This document shows, one piece after another, positions 7,255 through 14,809 of a DNA stretch of 57,314 nt; the first letter of the stretch is position 1, and each line of letters begins with the position of its first letter. The notes under the pieces are model-generated. The model was not told the origin of the DNA, made no database searches, and worked only from the letters and a program-made list of their open reading frames with translations. The translations under genes were made by a program, and so were the position numbers. Location of the stretch: positions 1 through 57,314 of the IMG/VR virus record IMGVR_UViG_3300020438_000044, one strand, 5' to 3'. The DNA comes from a virus.

Positions 7255-7471
7255 TTGCTCCTCCTATTATACCATAAAAATCTTTTTCAGTGAGTGGCGA
7301 CAAGTCTTCTGTACTCTCAAGACTTGTAACCATAGCGACAGACTCGTTGTAAGTCCTTGAGTTTTTCATCAAGTCCTTCGCCAACTTCTCTGCGTCTTCA
7401 TACCTTGGTGTGTATACCAAGACCTTCTCATAAGATGTTATCTCCATCTTTACTATCCAACCTTTACTCAT
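7235..7471 (-). CDS. 78-aa protein of unknown function
   Basis: The ATG at 7471 is preferred because GGAGGA precedes it; a longer reading to 7504 lacks this. The product is a small mixed alpha/beta protein (WIVKMEITSYEKVLVYTPRYEDAEKLAKDLM) of the kind that folds as a ferredoxin-like or KOW-sized domain. Its end overlaps the 533-aa gene by 20 bases. No homologue is recognised. Confidence 0.6.
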   Translation of the reverse strand: MSKGWIVKMEITSYEKVLVYTPRYEDAEKLAKDLMKNSRTYNESVAMVTSLESTEDLSPLTEKDFYGIIGGANAKEDT

Positions 7472-7679
7472 TGCTATCCTCCTTAGCTTGTATGGCGAAC
7501 CCATGATACATAATTTCGCCAGAGTGTATTATTGTTGATTCATCGTAACATATTACGCAGTTGAAATTCTCTTCTAAGACATCGTTCAAAGCACCAATCG
7601 TGCCTTCAAAGGCTAGTCCCTCGTCTACGTCTTGTACTTTAAATCCTATGTTGTCTTTTATAAATGCATGCTTACTCAT
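7464..7679 (-). CDS. 71-aa protein of unknown function
   Basis: A small acidic protein, MSKHAFIKDNIGFKVQDVDE at its start, with alternating hydrophobic strands in the middle. It overlaps both neighbours by eight bases, which marks a tightly coupled operon. No motif is recognised. Confidence 0.6.
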   Translation of the reverse strand: MSKHAFIKDNIGFKVQDVDEGLAFEGTIGALNDVLEENFNCVICYDESTIIHSGEIMYHGFAIQAKEDSNE

Positions 7680-8169
7680 TTTTTAACTTCCTTTCTGCTG
7701 CTGCCTCTACGTCTGCAAACGTATCGTACTCTCCAATCGGATTGAAAAACACGTCTACCTTGTAGCCAGTTTTGCTGTTTTCGATTTGATTTTTGTACTC
7801 ATGTGTGTAACCAACCACATAAGACTTTCTCTCAGGGTGGTTCGACTTGAACCCAAGCACACATAGTTTCTTCTCACTACATGGCTTGTCTGCATATAAC
7901 CAATCACCAACGATACGGAACATACCCTTCTTCGTGTAGTCAATCTCTTTGATTTCCTTTATCCAATACGAGTTATACTTTCGTCCCTTACTTGGATACT
8001 TGGATATACTACCTTTGATGGGTGTGCCTTTGGACACACCCCCACTCAACTCCTCTTGCGTAACAATGCCATCTTCTTTGGCTCTCTTCGCAACGATGAC
8101 CATGAACTCTTTCTTTTCGTCAACGTCTAGTATGTTGTACAAGTCGATAAGCTTTTCAATCACACTCAT
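7672..8169 (-). CDS. 165-aa protein of unknown function
   Basis: The N-terminal helix (MSVIEKLIDLYNILDVDEKKEFMVIVAKRAKE) and a linker lead into a strand-rich domain with Tyr/Lys-rich repeats, ending in a helical segment (FADVEAAAERKLKNE). It starts at 8169, sharing one base with the stop of the upstream gene. No catalytic motif or membrane helix is seen. It is part of the accessory operon between cobT and integrase. Confidence 0.6.
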   Translation of the reverse strand: MSVIEKLIDLYNILDVDEKKEFMVIVAKRAKEDGIVTQEELSGGVSKGTPIKGSISKYPSKGRKYNSYWIKEIKEIDYTKKGMFRIVGDWLYADKPCSEKKLCVLGFKSNHPERKSYVVGYTHEYKNQIENSKTGYKVDVFFNPIGEYDTFADVEAAAERKLKNE

Positions 8170-8738
8170 TACTTATCTCCCCTCGGTGGTTCGCCTTTCT
8201 CACACATATAGAAGTGAGAGAAATTTCCCTCTTCATTCATGTGAGAACATGAAAGTATCATCGACATTAACATCTCCTTGTTCTTGTCTTTGACACAACT
8301 CGCAGAATTGTATATCAAATCCATGCCTTCAAGCACGTCTCCAACATAGCGATACAAAACATCGACCATCTCTTTCATCAATGCCTCGTCTGCGAATGCC
8401 ATAGGTGGACACAAATGAGGTTGGAAAGCATACTTACCTGCAATCTCACGTAACTTCTCGTCCATCATCACTTTAGAAAATACAGATGGGGTCTTGACAG
8501 ACGGAAACCTTTTGCGATATTCTTCTCGTGACGTTGAAGTGTAACCATTTGCTCCTTTCTTTGTGTTAGACTTCCTCGATTGTGTGTACTGAAACAGAGA
8601 AGGGGTAGGATTAGAAATATTTTTTTCATTTGTTCCTCCCAAAACAGAAGCCTGCTCCTTCTCAACCACACCTAAGTCTTCTAGCTTTTTGTTCGCAATC
8701 TTCTGCGTTATGTTAGATTTTTCTTTCTTTAAAGTCAT
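8169..8738 (-). CDS. 189-aa protein of unknown function
   Basis: The N-terminal 75 residues are Ser/Asn/Lys-rich and probably disordered. Residues 80-189 are helical and contain three cysteines and several Met-rich helices (KEMVDVLYRYVGDVLEGMDLIYN). It overlaps the small gene upstream by 26 bases. No known domain is recognised. Confidence 0.6.
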   Translation of the reverse strand: MTLKKEKSNITQKIANKKLEDLGVVEKEQASVLGGTNEKNISNPTPSLFQYTQSRKSNTKKGANGYTSTSREEYRKRFPSVKTPSVFSKVMMDEKLREIAGKYAFQPHLCPPMAFADEALMKEMVDVLYRYVGDVLEGMDLIYNSASCVKDKNKEMLMSMILSCSHMNEEGNFSHFYMCEKGEPPRGDK

Positions 8739-8904
8739 TGTCGACCTCCTTACATATTGTTGAAATTTTATCGTAATTGTCTGACTTGAGCCTCGCTTTG
8801 TCTACTCGCTTGCCAACCTCAAACCAAAACCTAAACTGCATACCACGTGAGGGATACAACTTCAGCCAGTGATTATGTATTGTTACTGGTTTCATCATTC
8901 CCAT
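8713..8904 (-). CDS. 63-aa protein of unknown function
   Basis: Starts at 8904 in a TAATG overlap with the cobT stop, with GGAGG eight bases upstream inside cobT. The sequence is basic with aromatic strands (HNHWLKLYPSRGMQFRFWFEVGK) and a helical C-terminus. It is translationally coupled to cobT; the function is unknown. Confidence 0.6.
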   Translation of the reverse strand: MGMMKPVTIHNHWLKLYPSRGMQFRFWFEVGKRVDKARLKSDNYDKISTICKEVDNDFKERKI

Positions 8905-10790
8905 TATGCAGACCTCCTATTGATACCAACCTTCGTACCCAATAGCATTTGTGATAGCTCGCCCATCGCACTCTTGGCAAGCTCTTCTACAGTCTCCACT
9001 ACTACGTGGTTCGTGTAGTATCTCTTCACTGACTCATCACAGATGCCGATACCAACAACGTCTGTGTCTTTGTCAGCCTCAATGTTCTTGACAGTGCGTT
9101 CAAGATGTAACCTCAAGGACGTATCATAGTATGTGTCGCATGCAGGACTACCATCAGACAAGACGATTAACACTTTACGTTTCTCGTTCCTATCTTTAAG
9201 TCTGTCATATGCATACTGCACACTCTCGCCATCGACATTGTTGCCACCACTACACTGAGCAATCGTAGATATTGCACCCTTAGCCTCAAACAATCGCTCC
9301 TTGAAGTGCTTGAATATCCACATGTCAATGTTCTCCCAACGTGTATGCATACGTCTGTCTTCCCATTCTTTACTCCTTGATGGCTTGCCAGGCGTGTCTC
9401 CTCTACCACTATTGAACCCAAGTATCTCGTATGCAATACCAGTTCTGTCTACACATTCAGCAATCGCCATCGCACACATCATCGCAGTGTGAACCTTTCG
9501 ACCACCCATAGAACCACTCAAGTCAACAAGCATGGTCAACGCAGTATCCATCTCACGTCTATCAGCTTTCATCTTGAATACATTTGGCTTGCCGTTGAAC
9601 GCAGACGGAAACCTACGACTATCCAATCGTCCGTCCTCCTTGCCAAAGTCCCAATCTCTCTGCGACTTGGCGAACAATGCTCTCTCAATGGAACGTCTCA
9701 TCATGTTCACATCGCCTTGCATCATGTTCAACAACTGGTCGTAATGAGATGCTTGACCTTTCGCAAGTCTCAGATTGCCATACGAATACCGACCATACTT
9801 TCTCGCATCGTCAGTTCTGTGATGCCATCTGTCATGTGCAGTACTCTGTGCAGAGTATGAAGTACCTTTCTTCAAGTCACTGTGTTCTGATTGCGTTCTC
9901 TTCTTGACGTCATCAACTGCGTTCTTGTACTCAAACTCTTCACATACCTCGTCTTCCTCAAAGTCATTCGTGGAAGATTCGTTGCCACCTTGCTCGTTTG
10001 TGAACCTCTCGCTTGGCTTATCGCCCTTGCCTTCGTCCTCGCCATCTCCTTTCTTCTTGCCTTGGCTAACGTCTGAGTCTCCGTCTCCTTTCTTGCCTTT
10101 CTCGCCATCTCCTCCAGTGGGTGTGTCCTCTGGTGGTGGTGTCTTCTTGCGTGGTTCGATGTCACGTATCTCTTTCTCAATCTTCTTGGCAAGTGCAATC
10201 ACGTCCTTTGTATTCTTGCAATCGTCAATCTGCTTAGTCCATCTCTCCACCTTGGCTCTCACGTCTGCGTTTAACAAGTCCATGCACTCCTTGGCAAGGT
10301 TATCGCCATAGTCTTTGCGACCTTCCCATGTGATGGCAACTGGTGCAACCCATGTGAGATTGTCCATGTCTTCCTTGTCAAACCCACCAGTGTTTAATGC
10401 CTCCATGAAGTTGTCATTGACACAGTGAGACGTGGCAATGAGGTTCTGCTTTGAACCTGCATACTCGTCCATTACTTTCTTCTCCAAGTAAATGTCCTCA
10501 CATGCGTTCTGCAATGACATCAACAACTTGTTCCCCTTGTTATCCTTGGCGAACTTGTTGAGTTCTCTGAAGTTTGTGTGACGAATGTGACCACTCTCAT
10601 GGTCAACGTATCCACGCACGATAGATTGGTCATACGTACTTATGTCTTTCTCAAAGTCCATCGCTGGCAGTATGATGTTCTTCCCATCTGTGCAAGCATC
10701 TGTACCTTGGAACTCAACTGATACGTCTTCCTTCCTACCGAATACTGATGAGGTCTTGCGAACCTCGTGTTGAAATAAATCCGATTTCAT
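8904..10790 (-). CDS. cobT: CobT-like protein: HExxH motif plus VWA domain
   Basis: 628 residues, the usual size of CobT. Residues 64-68 are HESGH, a zincin-type HExxH followed by a conserved-looking IRHTNF. The middle (about 218-290) is a long Asp/Glu/Lys/Gly-rich low-complexity linker, as in CobT. The C-terminus is a von Willebrand A domain with an intact MIDAS: Asp423, Ser425 and Ser427 in VDLSGSM, later LSDGSP. In cobaltochelatase CobT pairs with CobS and CobN for cobalt insertion into the corrin ring. Here cobS is next door but no CobN is seen, so the pair may serve host CobN or may have been repurposed as a MoxR/VWA-like chaperone. The start has GGAGGACA before ATG. Confidence 0.82.
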   Translation of the reverse strand: MKSDLFQHEVRKTSSVFGRKEDVSVEFQGTDACTDGKNIILPAMDFEKDISTYDQSIVRGYVDHESGHIRHTNFRELNKFAKDNKGNKLLMSLQNACEDIYLEKKVMDEYAGSKQNLIATSHCVNDNFMEALNTGGFDKEDMDNLTWVAPVAITWEGRKDYGDNLAKECMDLLNADVRAKVERWTKQIDDCKNTKDVIALAKKIEKEIRDIEPRKKTPPPEDTPTGGDGEKGKKGDGDSDVSQGKKKGDGEDEGKGDKPSERFTNEQGGNESSTNDFEEDEVCEEFEYKNAVDDVKKRTQSEHSDLKKGTSYSAQSTAHDRWHHRTDDARKYGRYSYGNLRLAKGQASHYDQLLNMMQGDVNMMRRSIERALFAKSQRDWDFGKEDGRLDSRRFPSAFNGKPNVFKMKADRREMDTALTMLVDLSGSMGGRKVHTAMMCAMAIAECVDRTGIAYEILGFNSGRGDTPGKPSRSKEWEDRRMHTRWENIDMWIFKHFKERLFEAKGAISTIAQCSGGNNVDGESVQYAYDRLKDRNEKRKVLIVLSDGSPACDTYYDTSLRLHLERTVKNIEADKDTDVVGIGICDESVKRYYTNHVVVETVEELAKSAMGELSQMLLGTKVGINRRSA

Positions 10791-10800
10791 ATTGTCCTCC

Positions 10801-12816
10801 TTATGTAAAGATTCTGTTTACGATACCTTTGAGTACGGCTCTGTCTTGTTGCGTACATCTATCGAGTATCACTGCTTCAAGTGCCTCGTTAGTAGCATCT
10901 CTGCTATTGAAGAGGGTAGTAAATGCCACCATAGTGTCTGCAAGTGAAAGCATACCACGTGGTGATATTGGCTGAAGCACTTTCGATGTAGTAAATGCTT
11001 CAAGATGTTCCTCAACATACTTGTTGAGTTGGTCACGTTGCTCGTCTTTCAACGCAGGAACTTTGTTCTTAATGAGTTGGTCACGTTGAGCAATGTCAAG
11101 GTATGGCACACTGACCCATATGGTAAATCTGTCTATCATCGCCATACTCTGTGGTCTTGCTCCTTGATACATACCGAACTCATCGCCTTGACCTACTGTG
11201 TTACCAGTGGCAATCATTCTGAACTGTGGGTGTGGTTGAACGACACGTCCTCCGTCTTCTGTCAGCATCAATCCGTTACCCTCAAATGCTCTCTGCATCA
11301 CATAAGCAACGTCTGGTCTGATGAAGTCAATTTCGTCAAAGCAACCAATGCATGGTGTGGACATCATCTTTGGCAAGATACCCTCAACGAACTTGGACTC
11401 CGTAGCACCACTTGCACCAGTAGTCAGCACGTCTCTGCCAAGTAAGTCCATACGTGTGACCTCACTATCAAAGTTCACTCTCATGAATGGGAAGAGCAAT
11501 CTCGCACATATCTGCTCAACCAACGTGGTCTTGCCACTACCAGTGTGACCATGAATGTAGATACGTTGATTAGTAACCAACCCATGCAGAACTCTCAGCA
11601 AGCTTGATGGTCTGAACACATATCCGTGGTCAATCGCAGGGACGTAAGGGTGTGGACTATCCCATTCCCACACGAGAATGTCGAAGTCGAACATCTTTTT
11701 ACTCGAAGATGGAATGTCGAATACCTCATGTGCTTTCTTGGTCACTTGTTTGCCACTTGGTATCTCGCCACTCGCTTTGACCTCTGATGGTTTGACAGAC
11801 GTTACAGACATACGTGATAGTCTGCTCTCCATGTCTTTGAGTTGTGCCTCTATGTCATTCCTCACACGTTCACTCTCGTCAAAGTCTCTCGATAGTTGCT
11901 CAATGTTTGCCAACCCAACTGTCTTCAACGTCATGTTCACAAGGTTAAGGCTATCTTTACTCGCCTTCTTTACGATGTCAGACACAGAAGTACGTTTAGA
12001 TGTCGGCTCAGTTTTTAACCCAATAGGTGAACGCATTTGTGCAAGGTGGTAGACAACGTGAGTTACAATGCCATTGAATGGAACACCTTTCTCTGCGAGT
12101 TTCTCTGCTTGTCTCTCCCATTGACCATACTTGTCAGTGAAATCTCTAGCAACCAATGGCTCGTTCTCCATGAGAGCATCTAAGCCGTGCATCTTTGGCT
12201 CGAAGTCATTTGTGTCCCATGTATCGCCAAAGTTCTCGAACACCACTTTCATAGCCACTACGATGTCATTCGTCTCGACTTGGTAGTCTGTCAATAAGCA
12301 CGTCTTTGAGACAATGGCTAACATTGCAGATGCACCGAGTGCATTTGCATCAAAGCAATCAATCTCTTCGGCATCAATGGCAGTCCATGCAAGTGATGAC
12401 CTGCTTTTTGTCCCTGCTATCCAACGTAATCTTTCTTGGTGCAACTCGTCTGACACTTCTTTACCTCTGCCAAAGTCGTATCCACTGTGTGTCTTCGAGT
12501 TTGGAAAGCCATAACGAGTTGGGTCAAGTAGTGCATCAAGCACGTTACTGCAACCATAGTCGTTGAATACGATGTCAAACAACGCAGGAATTGAACAAGC
12601 CATGATGACACCACTCACAGTTGGTTTGTAGTCTGGCATTGTTGCGTGAGTACAACGTCTCTTTAGGTCTGCAATATCCACAGAGTTGTTTTTGTGAAAC
12701 TCTGCAAGTATTGGCGAAGCTAGGCTACGTAAGTGACTTCGCATTTTGCCATAGTCGTATTGGCTGAGGGTGTAAAGTTTGTCCCTCATGTGGTTTACTC
12801 TCTTCTCATCAATCAT
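10801..12816 (-). CDS. cobS: CobS-like AAA+ ATPase with long N-terminal extension
   Basis: 671 residues from ATG 12816, with AAGGAGGA at 12821-12828. The AAA+ core starts near residue 390: Walker A GHTGSGKT (Lys429), the CobS-like FPFMRVNFDSEVTRMDLLG stretch, Walker B CFDEIDF (Asp494, Glu495) and the GNTVGQGDEFGMYQG segment characteristic of CobS. Bacterial CobS is about 330 residues, so roughly the first 340 here are an extra helical region with a coiled coil around 310-360. In cobaltochelatase CobS hydrolyses ATP for CobN; phage CobS homologues are known from marine myoviruses. The gene has its own strong promoter and is followed within ten bases by cobT. Confidence 0.82.
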   Translation of the reverse strand: MIDEKRVNHMRDKLYTLSQYDYGKMRSHLRSLASPILAEFHKNNSVDIADLKRRCTHATMPDYKPTVSGVIMACSIPALFDIVFNDYGCSNVLDALLDPTRYGFPNSKTHSGYDFGRGKEVSDELHQERLRWIAGTKSRSSLAWTAIDAEEIDCFDANALGASAMLAIVSKTCLLTDYQVETNDIVVAMKVVFENFGDTWDTNDFEPKMHGLDALMENEPLVARDFTDKYGQWERQAEKLAEKGVPFNGIVTHVVYHLAQMRSPIGLKTEPTSKRTSVSDIVKKASKDSLNLVNMTLKTVGLANIEQLSRDFDESERVRNDIEAQLKDMESRLSRMSVTSVKPSEVKASGEIPSGKQVTKKAHEVFDIPSSSKKMFDFDILVWEWDSPHPYVPAIDHGYVFRPSSLLRVLHGLVTNQRIYIHGHTGSGKTTLVEQICARLLFPFMRVNFDSEVTRMDLLGRDVLTTGASGATESKFVEGILPKMMSTPCIGCFDEIDFIRPDVAYVMQRAFEGNGLMLTEDGGRVVQPHPQFRMIATGNTVGQGDEFGMYQGARPQSMAMIDRFTIWVSVPYLDIAQRDQLIKNKVPALKDEQRDQLNKYVEEHLEAFTTSKVLQPISPRGMLSLADTMVAFTTLFNSRDATNEALEAVILDRCTQQDRAVLKGIVNRIFT

Positions 12817-12841
12817 AAAGTCCTCCTTGTGTGTAATGATG

Positions 12842-12870
12842 ATTGTAATCAATGAATGACAGTTTGTCAA
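12842..12870 (-). promoter_or_regulatory. Near-consensus sigma-70 promoter for cobS operon
   Basis: On the minus strand: TTGACA (12870-12865), 17-base spacer, TACAAT (12847-12842). This is the best sigma-70 match I found in the window. The transcript would start near 12835 and reach the ATG at 12816 through a leader of about 20 bases that holds AAGGAGGA. The -35 box lies inside the dyad at 12857-12869. Confidence 0.75.
12857..12869. promoter_or_regulatory. Operator-like dyad over the cobS -35 box
   Basis: Perfect palindrome TGACAGTTTGTCA, that is TGACA-N3-TGTCA. A related copy, TGACA-N4-CTGTC, sits in the opposite orientation at 12908-12921. Two similar dyads about 50 bases apart, one of them covering a strong -35 box, look like binding sites for a repressor. 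The regulator is not identified. Confidence 0.5.
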
Positions 12871-12966
12871 CCCCCTATTGTGTCGTGATAAATAAATAAT
12901 GGAAAGTTGACAAAAACTGTCCCTCTATAATAAGTCCTTCGGACTAGGTGTGTGTGTGTCTGTGCG

Positions 12967-13458
12967 TTAGTTTAACCAATAAGGTTTTCTACTGTGTTTC
13001 CATCTCGCAAAGGAGAGTTTGTCTAGCTTGTAGAAGTCTCTGTACGCATTGATAGGATAGTCCTCGTCCGTCTTGATGGACTCATATTGTTGTCCAAAGC
13101 ATTGAGGGTGCTTTGTAATCTTGCCCTTTGGAATGTGATTCATTCCTCTCATGATTGCATGGAACGGCTTTCTTGCTCCGTGCATTCTTCGGTATCGCAC
13201 CTTGTATTCTAACAACATGCACCAATACAACATGAAAGCGAACTTGAAGTTTGCTCGTGTCTCCATGCACCATAAAGTGCATGGGTGTTTCTGATGTACT
13301 GGCTTGTACAAGTTGTTCTCAAAGGCGAACTCTGCGTTGTGATGCCACAGTGCAGTGCAAAGCATCTGTGCCTCTTCGAGTGGCATCTTCACAATGTGTT
13401 GGTCGCATAGAGATTCGGCTATGCTTTGTGGGTTACGTTCGATAAGGAATCGGTTCAT
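12967..13458 (-). CDS. Phage protein related to pyrimidine-dimer glycosylase family
   Basis: 163 residues. The layout matches a common phage family grouped with PF03013-like proteins: NPQSIAESLCDQHIVKMPLEEAQMLCTA at the start, then YKPVHQKHPCTLWCMETRANFKF, an EYKVRYRRMHG helix and a C-terminal AYRDFYKLDKLSFARWKHSRKPYW. This family is usually annotated as pyrimidine dimer DNA glycosylase or as hypothetical; the enzymatic role is not proven for the phage members. The gene overlaps the one upstream by four bases and precedes the promoter region of cobS. Confidence 0.65.
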   Translation of the reverse strand: MNRFLIERNPQSIAESLCDQHIVKMPLEEAQMLCTALWHHNAEFAFENNLYKPVHQKHPCTLWCMETRANFKFAFMLYWCMLLEYKVRYRRMHGARKPFHAIMRGMNHIPKGKITKHPQCFGQQYESIKTDEDYPINAYRDFYKLDKLSFARWKHSRKPYWLN

Positions 13459-13745
13459 GTATTGCTACCTTTCTTCCACTTGTCGAACACACCCTTGATG
13501 ATGTTGTCGTTGCCTTCGATGGCTTTCTTGATTTCGTCATCGCTCATTTCGATAGGAGTTGAGAACGTGACACCAATCGACTCTTCTGGCACGTCAAACA
13601 CCTCGTCTGTAATATCAGACGCAAAGTCTGTCTGGTTTGCCGTGATGTCGTTCATCAAGTCTGCGTTAGCATCTGCCTCGCTATCGGCTTCGATTATTGT
13701 CGTGTAGGTTGTCGTCTTCGACCATTCAAATGTGTATTTCGGCAT
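13455..13745 (-). CDS. 96-aa acidic protein of unknown function
   Basis: The ATG at 13745 follows GGAGGAAC and overlaps the upstream stop as TAATG; a longer reading to 13841 lacks these signals. The N-terminus MPKYTFEWSKTTTYTTIIEA is strand-rich, the rest is acidic and helical and ends in a basic WKKGS tail. It has no recognised motif. Confidence 0.6.
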   Translation of the reverse strand: MPKYTFEWSKTTTYTTIIEADSEADANADLMNDITANQTDFASDITDEVFDVPEESIGVTFSTPIEMSDDEIKKAIEGNDNIIKGVFDKWKKGSNT

Positions 13746-13936
13746 TAGTTCCTCCATGTACCAGTTGTTGTCTCGTAGGGAATGAAAGCACACGGCATCG
13801 TCTCCCACGTGCCGTTTGCAAAGTACTCTTTCGTGCCACAACCAACCATGAACTCAAGCAATATGAGCATGAAAAGATGTGCTATGAATATGATTGAGAT
13901 GAATACACCTATGGCTTTTAGTTTTGTGATAAACAT
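13745..13936 (-). CDS. 63-aa single-span membrane protein
   Basis: Residues 8-31 are a clear membrane helix (AIGVFISIIFIAHLFMLILLEFMVG) preceded by two lysines. The C-terminal 30 residues hold two cysteines and aromatic residues and would lie in the periplasm. Its stop overlaps the next start (TAATG). Early phage membrane proteins of this size often act in superinfection exclusion, but nothing here shows that. Confidence 0.55.
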   Translation of the reverse strand: MFITKLKAIGVFISIIFIAHLFMLILLEFMVGCGTKEYFANGTWETMPCAFIPYETTTGTWRN

Positions 13937-14085
13937 GTTGTCGCCTTTCGTTGTTGTCTGCGTTGTTGTCTACGTTCCAAGAGCCTAGCTTGTTTCTCGG
14001 CTCGTAGTAAAGCGATAATGTTGCCGTGGTTGTACTCACGTTCTATGAGCCGTTGTAGTCGATGTTGTCGATGTTGTTGTCGCAT
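13918..14085 (-). CDS. 55-aa Arg/Gln-rich protein
   Basis: The ATG at 14085 is chosen because GGAGG (14091-14095) sits five bases before it. The product is strongly basic and repetitive: MRQQHRQHRLQRLIERE and later LLERRQQRRQQRKA. It is probably a single long helix that binds nucleic acid. The repeat is also visible in the DNA as runs of GTTGT on the plus strand. It overlaps the membrane-protein gene by 19 bases. Confidence 0.5.
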   Translation of the reverse strand: MRQQHRQHRLQRLIEREYNHGNIIALLRAEKQARLLERRQQRRQQRKATTCLSQN

Positions 14086-14109
14086 ATTTACCTCCATGCG
14101 TCTGTGTGA

Positions 14110-14152
14110 AAAAAAAAGAAAAAAAAAGCAGAGACGCATTTGCGCCTCTGCT
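14110..14152 (-). terminator. Intrinsic terminator (minus strand)
   Basis: On the minus strand, AGCAGAG-G-CGCA (14152-14141) pairs with TGCG-T-CTCTGCT (14138-14127) apart from one C/A mismatch, followed by a nine-T run and, after one C, another T run. It stops transcription after the 14161-14460 gene, so the genes from 14085 downwards need read-through or another promoter. Confidence 0.8.
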
Positions 14153-14160
14153 CATGTTGG

Positions 14161-14460
14161 TTACTTCGCTTTCTTCATGAAAGCTTGAACGATTTCGACC
14201 AACTCAGCTTTGCTGAGTGATGCGATTGATTGGTCAACCTTCGGAGAAGCCTTTGGCTTTGCCTTAGCCTTCGGCTTGCCTTCGAGTTGGCTGAGAAACA
14301 GTGTCCACTGTTTGCCGTGAAAGGAATCGCCTTTCTTCGAAATCATGTGCTTGCAACGTGCGATGGCTTGTGCCTTCGTCTTCGTGCCTTGTTCGAGTGC
14401 ATCGACCCATTCCTTGCGACTCTGCACCTTTGGTGCTACGTGTGTTTCTTTTTTCGCCAT
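14161..14460 (-). CDS. 99-aa Lys/Ala-rich basic protein
   Basis: ATG 14460 with GGAGG nine bases upstream. The N-terminal 60 residues form a small helical domain (SRKEWVDALEQGTKTKAQAIARCKHMISKKG then QWTLFLSQLEG). A histone-H1-like linker KPKAKAKPKASPK follows, then a C-terminal helix (ASLSKAELVEIVQAFMKKAK). It is the first gene of the minus-strand block, set apart by a terminator, so it is probably made early and in quantity. A DNA-binding or host-takeover role is a guess. Confidence 0.6.
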   Translation of the reverse strand: MAKKETHVAPKVQSRKEWVDALEQGTKTKAQAIARCKHMISKKGDSFHGKQWTLFLSQLEGKPKAKAKPKASPKVDQSIASLSKAELVEIVQAFMKKAK

Positions 14461-14809
14461 GAGAACCTCCATTTGGCTGTTTGATTTCGACAACTATAAA
14501 GTCCTTCGGAGTGCGTACCTGTCTGTGTGTGTGAGGATTTTAACCCATTGTTTTGATTGACTTTGTGGTCTGCGAAGGTATTGTTTAGGCGTGTGTACGT
14601 TAATGTTTTGAAACGTGCAGACACATATACGAGGAAAATCCCCTTTTTTAGGGGATAAAAACGTAACAAATTCAACGCTTTAGCGTTACATGCGTCATAT
14701 GTGTGTCATGTATGTGTATACAGACGAGCTAGGGGGGGGTATGCCATCGAACGGCTTTTGGAAATTTGGAGAGTCACCTCCCCACCCCCACAACTTATCG
14801 GAGTAATTA
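14461..14809. other. Divergent intergenic region between early and late blocks
   Basis: 349 bases without a gene. It contains GTCCTTCGG-type and (GT)n elements at 14501-14535, also seen near cobS; a candidate late promoter at 14557-14584; a perfect 7-bp hairpin ATCCCCT/AGGGGAT (14638-14656); an AACGCT/AGCGTT dyad (14674-14687) within GTAAC/GTTAC; GTGT-rich sequence at 14697-14722; and a G8 run at 14731-14738. It probably carries the promoters of both the minus-strand gene at 14460 and the packaging operon. Confidence 0.6.
14557..14584 (+). promoter_or_regulatory. Candidate promoter for the late operon
   Basis: TTGACT (14557-14562), 16-base spacer, TATTGT (14579-14584). The match is moderate. 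It points at the terminase genes 225 bases downstream, across the hairpins at 14638-14687. Confidence 0.3.

Noticed and set aside
10954-10963. ACCACGTGGT palindrome inside cobS as a second parS site
   Set aside because: It shares only the CACGTG centre with parS; the outer GTTT/AAAC arms are missing. Several other CACGTG hexamers in the window also lack them.
12907-12931. Plus-strand TTGACA with TATAAT as a promoter
   Set aside because: The spacer is only 13 bases and it would transcribe antisense into the PF03013-like gene. It is better read as part of the paired dyads.
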